This document shows positions 56,865 to 64,000 of a stretch of 64,000 nucleotides of DNA, piece after piece (the first letter of the stretch is position 1; the number at the start of each line of letters is the position of its first letter). Source of the DNA: Pararge aegeria (lineage: Eukaryota; Arthropoda; Insecta; Lepidoptera; Nymphalidae); assembly GCF_905163445.1 (NCBI RefSeq), contig NC_053194.1:15790921-15854920 (forward strand), written 5' to 3'. The translations under genes were made by a program, and so were the position numbers. Under the pieces are notes generated by a model. The model made no database searches, was not told the origin of the DNA, and was given only the letters and a program-made list of their open reading frames with translations.

Positions 56865-58012
56865 ACGGCCGAACGGTGTCGCATTTCGGTAACATTATCC
56901 TACATTTTTTTCAACGCAACACGATATTCGGTAAACATAATAAAGGAACATTTACAACCAAGTTTATTTTATGTTAGGTGATTTATTAACGTTGAAAGGC
57001 GAAGTAAGATATTATGTATCTGCTTAACTGGCAAATGCCCGCAGTTCTGTTTACAGCTTACATACTTAGAAAATTCTAGCTCTCCTTTTTATGTCATTGT
57101 CCTCATCTACAGCTTAGTAACTGCTGGCCCACCCTCCCTCTCTCATAGGAGAGATTTCAAAGCATAGACCCATTACGCTGCTCCAATACGGGTTGGTGCA
57201 GTTGGTTAGTTTCATGCAGCAGAATTTCATCATCATCATAATGTCAGCACGCTTTAGGGCACGGGTCTTCTCCAACAATGAGAAGGGGTTAAGGCCGTAG
57301 TCCACCACGCTAGCCCAGTGCGGATTGGTGGACTACACACACCTTTGAAAACATTATCGACAACTCTAAGGCATGCAGGTTTCCTCGCGATGTTTCCTTC
57401 AACGCTGAAGCAAGTGGTATTTTAATTACTTAAAACGCACATAAGTTTAAAGTTTTTTTTCCTAATTCAAAGGTTGCCTGGCAGAGATCGCTATTAAGCG
57501 ATAAGGCCGCCTTTTGTATTCTACTTCTTTCGATATGATTCTGTTTTCATTTTATTTTGTATATGTTAATGTTGTGGTATACAAATAAAGAGTTTGATAA
57601 ATAAATAAGTGCGTGCTGGGATTCGAACTCGGCCCCCCGAATGTGTAGTCGAGCTCCACCCACTGGGCCATCACCGAGTAACATAGGCTACTTTTTATCC
57701 CTAAACAAACGGCTAACACTGGATTTGTTAAAAATCCGTAATAAACGCGGGCATCACTTATTACTCTTATTATTATTTCTGAAAAAAAAAATCTTCTACA
57801 TTCTATTTATTTTTACAATATAATTTATTACGCTACAAGTTAGCCTTGACTGCAATTTCACCTGCTGATAAATGATGATGCAGTCAAAGATGGAAGCGGG
57901 CTAACCTGTTAGGGAGTATGGCAGTTTTGTTATACTCCTAATCGGTTTCTACGCGACATCCTACCGGTATTATTAGGTAGACAATTTTTCAATTACTTTT
58001 TAGTGTAGAGAT
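56865..58012. repeat. Right arm of 1,148-bp inverted repeat
   Basis: Exact-length inverse of 55069-56216. It begins ACGGCCGAACGGTGTCGCAT and ends TTTTTAGTGTAGAGAT. No matching direct repeat flanks the outer ends, so a target duplication is not visible. Confidence 0.95.
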
Positions 58013-58024
58013 TTATATATATTA

Positions 58025-58155
58025 AGATATATAAACACCCAGACACTGAAAAACATTCGTGTTCTTCACACAAACATTTTCCAGCTGTGGGAATCGAACG
58101 CACGTCCTTGGACTCCAAAGCAGGGTCGCTGCCCACTGCGCCAATCGGCCGTCAA
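58025..58155 (-). repeat. SINE head, reverse
   Basis: AACACCCAGACACTGAAAAA, CAGCTGTGGGAATCGAACGC and ACTGCGCCAATCGGCCGTC are the inverse of the head of 10165 and 60362. It starts 13 bp outside the inverted repeat. Confidence 0.75.
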
Positions 58156-58159
58156 ATAT

Positions 58160-58330
58160 TTAATATATAGTTTTAAGAAACAATAAAATTATATTTGATT
58201 AACAATTTTCATGACATTGAGTTGGTGGGTATTTTGATATAAACACTTGGACTGTATTTTCGTTGCATCCCAGTCCTACATGGACTCGAACGATGCAAAG
58301 ATACCGCCCGGTGGCTCAGTCGTTATCACT
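58160..58330 (+). repeat. Dispersed repeat, partner of 24297-24440
   Basis: TTTTCATGACATTGAGTTGG, CATGGACTCGAACGATGCAA and TCAGTCGTTATCACTCGC. The same order as at 24297. Confidence 0.55.
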
Positions 58331-58344
58331 CGCTTTTTATTAGC

Positions 58345-59450
58345 TTCACCTGTATGTTTGTTTGTTTAGATTTTGATTTTGACCCTCTTTAAACGGTCTG
58401 ATTTCGTTCTAATTTTGAAGACTTATTGAGAACCGATGACAATAAACTAATTTGATAAGATTATTCTATTTTTCAATTCGCAAAAAAAGATTTTTGATAG
58501 TTAATATAATTTTCAGCTTTAGTCAATAAGGTAGGAATGATGTTAATTTAGATTTCCAACCATTATCTTTAGCCGATTTCTCTAATATTAACAAATTTCA
58601 TGGTGAATGGTTATGGGAATTCTGCTCTAATAAAAATATTATTGAAGCGGTGATAGCCCAGGGGGTAAAGTCCATTCGCTTAGATACGGTCGCCTCTGTC
58701 CGCTCTTGGTCCGTGCTGCGTTTTGTCAAAAGCGCCGCTGCTCTACTGAAGGATGCCGCTTGCGGCGTACATCCGCAGGAGATTTTCCTCATCCGCATTG
58801 TATTTCATAGTTCCATGCCGTAGTGAAAAGTTTGGTTTATTGACATATGTTATGCAAGTTGTCGATATTTTAGTTTGGAATAAGAACTTAATAACGTTGG
58901 ATCTTTTACTAAAAATAGTGTCTATTAATATACTTTCGTTCATCTCAATTTTTCATGAACTTGTCTTTATTATTTATGAGTCGTATTTATCAAAATACCA
59001 TAAGAATAAAACCGTAAAACTATTTATTAAAAAAACAGGTAAAAACAACATTTACAAGAAAAATAAAAGCATAAATGTAAATTGCCAAATTCTCCTGCCG
59101 GTGTACCGACATTATGGTATTGAAAAGACTATACATACAATGTGCAAATAGCAACCATAAGTCCAATAATAAGCAGGTCATGTAACCCGAGCTGGTGTCA
59201 GCGGACACCGCGCTAAAAGCAGACCGAATGTCATCGTCCGCCGGCGTCGGGTTACCGGGAAGGGTTGCTTTGTTTGTGACCGACTGCTTTAAGACATTTG
59301 AGACTTTTAACTGGCAACTCAATGGAGTTCTGCGATCAATTAAATAAAAAAAAAAATAGGAATAGAAACAAAATATATGAAATAGCAGATGGTTAATTAA
59401 AATGGATAATTAAATCAAAATTACAATGAAAAGATAAAATTAATACATGA
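58345..59450. other. Intronic DNA with a SINE head fragment
   Basis: A tRNA-like SINE head fragment (GAAGCGGTGATAGCCCAGGG) at 58646 is followed by unique sequence. A GC-rich patch at 59170-59260 has a 100-codon minus-strand ORF (LPGNPTPADDDIRSAFSAVS) without a recognised family. Confidence 0.4.
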
Positions 59451-59576
59451 ATTAATCAATGAATATACTTTTATTGTATACTACATAAACATATAGAAAA
59501 TTTGTATTACATGATCTCTTCCTGGCAACCAAAGGCGTAAAACACAGCTCAAGAAGAGATTTAGGTAGAGCATCGC

Positions 59577-59720
59577 AGCGCTCGAGAAGAGAATGAATAC
59601 GGAGAGAAATAAATGATTTAATATATTATGAGACTTAAAATAAAAATTTAATGATGTAAGTTTATTTTTTAAATAAAATAAAGCAAAATCTAGCCCGGCG
59701 ACGCGGGCTGTGTACGCTAG
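59577..59720 (+). mobile_element. Helitron-like 3' end with terminal hairpin
   Basis: Ends with the hairpin AGCCCGGCGACGCGGGCT followed by GTGTACG and CTAG at 59717-59720, then T. The 140 bp match the minus strand of 62223-62614; the 5' part is missing. Confidence 0.65.
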
Positions 59721-59998
59721 TAAATTATAAAATATAAATACACATTTAAATTATAAAATAAAACAAAAATCAAAATTAATTTTTAAATTTAAATTATCTA
59801 ATTAAAATTCACAACGCCTTCATACCTTCCGATTAGATTACCGCAGCAATGTCGAATATAAACACAGTCAAGCCTCAATACCCTCAGAATGGAACTGGGG
59901 CTACCCCTCACTCTTCGCACCAACAATCAATGTATATTGTGAATGAATGAATGAATGAATACACTTTTATTGCACACCACAAAAAGTACATCAAAAAA

Positions 59999-60075
59999 AG
60001 TATACGTAACAAAACAACGTGGCCTTATCCGTTATAAAGCGATAAGGCCGCGTTGTTTTGTTCCGTATACTTTTC
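59999..60075. repeat. Long hairpin made of inverted LINE tails
   Basis: AGTATACGTAACAAAACAAC and GTGGCCTTATC on the left face GATAAGGCCGCG and TTGTTTTGTTCCGTATACT on the right. The stem is about 32 bp with few mismatches. Preceded by a GAAT microsatellite. Confidence 0.75.
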
Positions 60076-60227
60076 TTTTCTTCCAGGCAACCAATGGCGG
60101 CGAAAACAAATACAGAAAATAGTTAGGTGTATAAAATAACATACCTATAAAAGAAATATATCATAAATATATATAATATATATAAAACAATCTAAAGTTT
60201 ATGTATATTATAAGTATTTATAAATAT

Positions 60228-60360
60228 ACTGAAGAAGTGGTGATAGCGTAGTGGGAAAGGCTTCGGCTTTTCTTGCGTGGAGACCGAGTTCGAGCCCCGG
60301 CACGCACCGCTTCGGAGTTATGTGCGTTTTTAATTTAAGTAATATAAATAACACTTGCTG
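60228..60360 (+). repeat. tRNA-derived SINE head
   Basis: GTGATAGCGTAGTGGGAAAG (A-box-like) and CCGAGTTCGAGCCCCGGCAC (B box), then TTATGTGCGTTTTTAATTTA. Family as in the inverted repeat arms. Confidence 0.7.
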
Positions 60361-60361
60361 C

Positions 60362-60530
60362 GGCGGCCGATTGGCGTAGAGGGCAGCGACTTTGATTTCT
60401 GAGTCCAAGGCCGTGGGCTCGATTCCTACAGCTGGAAAATGTTTGCGTGATCAACATGAATGTTTTTCAGTGTCTGGGTATTTATCTGTATATTATAAAT
60501 ATTTATGTAAATTATTAATTAAAATATTCA
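60362..60530 (+). repeat. tRNA-derived SINE head, second family
   Basis: GGCCGATTGGCGTAGAGGGC and CGTGGGCTCGATTCCTACAG, followed by GATCAACATGAATGTTTTTC. It directly follows the previous SINE. Confidence 0.7.
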
Positions 60531-60532
60531 AA

Positions 60533-60710
60533 GTCAAAGTAAAAGTCAAAAATATCTTTATTCAAGTAGGCCCATAGGTGGCACTTTTGATGCGTACATA
60601 AGAATTACACGGTAAAGAGATGATGGCAATAACCCAATTCGTACACTTAAAACTAAAGCCACGAGGGTTCCAAACGCGTCCTGGTCTAAGAAGAAGCCCA
60701 CAACAAAGTT
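60533..60710 (-). mobile_element. Jockey-like LINE 3' end, reverse
   Basis: AAAGTCAAAGTAAAAGTCAA tail, then CCATAGGTGGCACTTTTGAT and GAGGGTTCCAAACGCGTCCT. Confidence 0.75.
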
Positions 60711-60869
60711 AGCCTGGTCATTTTTGTTATCACCATCTCATAATGTCATTTAAAATTATTAGAAGAGCAACCTGGTTAGAGCAATAATTCACACCCAAGC
60801 TTTTTTATCGATTACGTAGTCCTTTATACTATAATAGGACTTTTCTATAAGCTTACGTTTAATTCATCA

Positions 60870-61340
60870 GTCATTTTAGTACCCAAAACACAAGCTACGC
60901 TTACTTTGGGGCTAGATGGCGATGTCTGTATTGCCATACCATATTTATTAGTATATTTATTTATTTAAACGGTGAAGGAAAATATCGTGAGGAAACCTGC
61001 ATGCCTTAAAGTGCTCCATAGCGTTCTCAAGGACGTCTGCACTGGCCCAGTACGGATGTGTGGACTACTTGGAGTGATGGACATCGGCCTAAGCCGTTCT
61101 CATTGTGGTAGGAGTGCTTTATAGTGGGCCGGTAATCGGTTGATATGACGATGGTGGTGTAATCAAAACCAACTGGCTATTTAAGTGTAAAGTTTTAGTG
61201 ACCGAGCTCGAGCTGAGAACATTATCTCTAAGGATCGTGGAGTACACCAATCCGCACTGGGCCACCGGCTAGCCTGGTGGACTACGGCCTTAAACCCATC
61301 TCATTGTGCCCTGTAGTGGACCGGTGATGAGTTAATATGT
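60870..61340 (+). repeat. SINE tails and repeat fragments
   Basis: A SINE tail (CAAGCTACGCTTACTTTGGG) is followed by GTGAAGGAAAATATCGTGAG and two pieces of the GGTGGACTACGGCCTTAAAC family. It is a mosaic of old insertions. Confidence 0.55.
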
Positions 61341-61626
61341 ATAAGTAAAACCATTGTGGAACTTAAGTAAAACCAATTTTATAAATTCGGGTTCGAGTCC
61401 TGTCGGTTCCGAAAATTTTTATAAGCATTTTGAATTTTTAAAATTGATAATTCCTCCAAGTGTAGGTAAAAACACTAATAAAAATGAAGTAAACCCATTG
61501 TGGAACTTAATAACGAGGAATTGTATTTAGTGGATACGACAATATTTCTTGGTATAACGTTAGACGCTAAACTTCAATGGGGCATTCCACATAAAAATAA
61601 TTTATCGAACAGACTTAGTTCTTCAT

Positions 61627-61838
61627 ATTATTTATATATTTGTATAATTTTAAATCTTATTTATTGCACCACTAACCTCTTTTCTATGTTTTTTCCTTTT
61701 ACGCCATTGGTTGCCTGGAAGAAATCGCTATGTAGCGATAAGGCCACCAAATTGTACTCTCCTGATATGTATTTATATCTCTGTAACTAATTTTTTTCTT
61801 TGGTGTACAATAAAAGTGTATTCATTCATTCATACGCG
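61627..61838 (+). mobile_element. LINE 3' tail inserted in the LINE remnant
   Basis: GGTTGCCTGGAAGAAATCGC, TATGTAGCGATAAGGCCACC and GTGTATTCATTCATTCAT. It splits the reverse transcriptase codons SSS/Y and AVKK. Confidence 0.7.
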
Positions 61839-62222
61839 GTTAAAAAGATACGTAGTATGACAGATATAGAAGCTGCCAGGCTTGTGTATTTTAGTTACTT
61901 TCACAGCATTATGTCCTACGGCATATTATTATGGGTAATGATATTGATTCTATTTTTGTACTGCAGAAGAGGGCTGTTCGAGCAATATATAAAATGGGCC
62001 CAAGAGAGTCTTTAAGACATAAATTGAAAGCAGCTAAAATTATGACGGTGCATAATCAATACATATTTGAAAATTTAATTTATGTACATAAAAATATAAC
62101 AAATTTTAAAAAGAAAGTGGACTGTAACCATAATAATATTAGAAGTAAAAATAAACTTGTAGTGCAGTTTACTAGGCTGCATAAAATTAGTAATTCATTT
62201 AAGTGTATCTTTTCATAATATA

Positions 62223-62614
62223 CTAGAGTACCCAGCCCGCTTCGCCGGGCTAGATTTTGCTTTATTTTATTTAAACAATAAACTTACATCATTTAATTTT
62301 TATTTTGGGCCCCTAATATATTAAATCATTGATCTCTCTCCGTATTCATTCTCCTCTATTCTCTTCTCGAGCGGGTAAAGATCATTATCTACACCCATGT
62401 ACACCCAACAATAGAATATCAGCATAGTAAATAAAAGCTGTATTTTACAGTTTGACAGTTCAAAAATCGGAGTGCTCCGATCGTCACCAAACTTAACAGG
62501 ATTACTCGCCAGGTCAATCCGGAGATTCCCTGAAAGTTTCATTGAAATCGGTCCAGCCGTTTCGGAGCCTATACGGAACATACCCACAAACTTTCTCTTT
62601 TATACTCGTATATA
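62223..62614 (-). mobile_element. Helitron-like element with terminal hairpin, reverse
   Basis: CTAG at 62223-62226 preceded by A, then the hairpin AGCCCGCTTCGCCGGGCT. The other end is CTCTTTTATACTCGTATATA. Same family as 59577. Confidence 0.65.
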
Positions 62615-63404
62615 GTTTACCAGATGAAATCCTTGAGATGTCTCTCAATAGGTTCCAAGTATATATAAAACGTAAGCTTATAGACAAACCCTATTGCAAT
62701 ATTAAGGATTACATGTATGAGAAAAAAAGCTTGGGTATGAAATGCTCTTACTTTATAGCTCGACATTAACTAGACTGCGTGATGGTGATAACAAAAAAAA
62801 ACCTGGTAAAAAATCCCTCGTAGCTTAAGTTTTAAGGTAACGCATGCAGTTATCACCTGCTGCGGATGATATGCTTAATGGTCGCTACAACCAAGATAAT
62901 AAATGAAATCCACAGCAATTAATAATTGTCAAAGGAAAATAAAAGAGCCATACAAAATACTTATAATGTATACATGTAGGTGTACGATGCCGGGCGATGA
63001 CATTTTGGATGGATATCGCGGTATCGGGTTGCAAGGTCTCCGATATCTTCGGCTTGGTCATTTGTTACCGGTAGCGCCGGAATCGTTTTGAGTTTTGTTT
63101 TTTATCCACGACGAAACGGAGAAGATGTAGGTACCTAATGTGCGTTCCTTCGCTGATTTATGTGTTTTTTTAGTGTTCGGCACTGCACCTATTTGTTGTT
63201 CTGTCGGGTGATCGTGTTGACCTTCGACCTTGAGCTAACGACACCCGAATTATTAAACTCGGCTCAAGTAGAATAGCTTGAAAAAAAAAGGAACATGTAC
63301 CTATATATTCATGTACGAACTGTTAAACACCCATTATTATTGTTTGTAAACATATTATATATTAATTTGGTAATATATAAATAAGTAGTTATTTCGCAGC
63401 AACT

Positions 63405-63870
63405 TCGACCACCTTCCTGGCATAGGGAAGAGTGCTTTTGTTTTAAATTTGAAGCCCTAGGTTCAGTACCTGGCAGGGCCAATTTGGGAATTTAAAAATG
63501 TCACAATTTTCTCCAGTCTGGCTTTGTGGGAGGCTTCGGCCCCGGCTGTACTCTACCGACAAAGACTTGCTGCTAAGCGATTTGGGTTCCGCTACGATGT
63601 CGCGTGGCAACTGATTAGGGGTATAAATTCCATGCTCTCTAACAGGTTAGCCCGCTACAGTGCGAATTGGTGGACACCACAAACCTTTTAAGAATATTAT
63701 GTAGAACTCTTAGGCATGCAGGTTTTCTCACGATGTTTTCTTCCACGGTTGAAGCAAGTGATATTTTAATTACTTAAAACGCACATAACTTAGAAAAGTT
63801 AGAGGTGCGTGCTGGGATTCAAACTCGCCCGCCGAAAGGGAAGTCAAGCTCATACCCAATGCGCAATGAC
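63405..63870 (+). repeat. Two SINE families joined
   Basis: The head with GCCCTAGGTTCAGTACCTGG and the body to TCTAACAGGTTAGCCCGCTA belong to the 37200 family. From 63658 the sequence switches to the reverse of the second family (GCGAATTGGTGGACACCACA to GGTGCGTGCTGGGATTCAAA). Confidence 0.65.
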
Positions 63871-63971
63871 CGCCTTGCAAGCTTGATTAATAAAAAATAA
63901 AAAAAACCTTTAAAATTTTATAATAAATGACCGATGTCGGTTTTTTAGGTATTTTTTTTTATACTTTATAG

Positions 63972-64000
63972 GAGATTTTGAAGCCGAAGTGGCGAGCAAC
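63972..64000 (+). CDS. Candidate second exon, cut by the window end
   Basis: A long T-rich tract and TTTATAG at 63965-63971 form a convincing acceptor. In phase 0 with exon 42024-42098 it would read EILKPKWRA. Only 29 bases are visible, so both the exon and the link to 42024 are tentative. Confidence 0.4.

Larger units (their letters stand above)
61494..62800 (+). pseudogene. LINE reverse transcriptase C-terminus with two later insertions
   Basis: Segment 1 (61498-61626) reads YLVDTTIFLGITLDAKLQWG, then NNLSNRLSSSY. Segment 2 (61839-62218) resumes AVKKIRSMTDIEAARLVYFS, then MGPRESLRHKLKAAKIMTVH, after a frame change near 61935. Segment 3 (62615-62770) reads LPDEILEMSLNRFQVYIKRK. In a related copy (40176-40543, reverse) segments 1 and 2 are contiguous. 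The insertions are a LINE tail at 61627-61838 and a Helitron at 62223-62614. Confidence 0.8.

Noticed and set aside
59020..59322. 100-codon minus-strand ORF in a GC-rich patch
   Set aside because: The segment LPGNPTPADDDIRSAFSAVS looks protein-like, but no family or splice structure could be found. Left as intronic DNA.

Overview
The window is a piece of an animal nuclear genome, almost certainly from a butterfly or moth (Lepidoptera). Genes are split by short GT-AG introns, the DNA is AT-rich, and most of the rest is repeats of the kind that fill lepidopteran genomes: tRNA-derived SINEs, Jockey/CR1/RTE-like LINE 3' ends, Helitron-like elements ending in CTAG, TA-flanked MITEs, and hAT and mariner remnants. 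The order Lepidoptera is inferred from the repeats and gene structures; no species can be named. There are no operons, CRISPR arrays or rRNA genes.

Genes, left to right. (1) About 65-3910 (+): the last three exons of a conserved-looking gene I do not recognise; its first exon in the window shows an apparent frame break. (2) 13455-14343 (-): COA5, a cytochrome c oxidase assembly factor, three exons. (3) 15780-15953 (+): a possible 57-residue small ORF, uncertain. (4) 16377-17906 (+): intronless mitochondrial cysteinyl-tRNA synthetase (CARS2). (5) 22380-32323 (-): TMEM39A/B (Drosophila Susi family), eight exons over 10 kb, not detected by any single ORF. (6) 33242-34819 (+): site-2 protease S2P (MBTPS2), two exons, divergent from TMEM39 across about 0.9 kb. 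(7) 35936-36639 (-): LYRM2, two exons. (8) 42024-42098 (+): a first coding exon in a CpG-rich promoter region, probably followed by an intron of about 21.9 kb that ends at a candidate exon at 63972. The known genes are housekeeping: COA5, LYRM2 and CARS2 serve mitochondria, while S2P and TMEM39 act in secretory-pathway membranes. They look like ordinary neighbours, not a functional cluster.

Mobile and structural DNA. The most striking items are a 1,148-bp near-identical inverted repeat around a 648-bp spacer (55069-58012); an inverted, partly degenerate duplicate of the S2P promoter and first exon inside TMEM39 intron 2 (30074-30262); a nuclear copy of mitochondrial ND4 inside TMEM39 intron 6 (about 23880-24296); three almost identical 430-bp MITEs with TA target duplications; a 575-bp hAT-type MITE with a perfect 8-bp target duplication nested in a SINE; a LINE reverse transcriptase remnant interrupted by two later elements; and a cluster of diverged 75-95 bp hairpins at 5.1-7.6 kb. 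I found no clear new biochemical system. The best leads are the structural loci, namely the long palindrome, the hairpin family and the S2P-derived putative alternative first exon.
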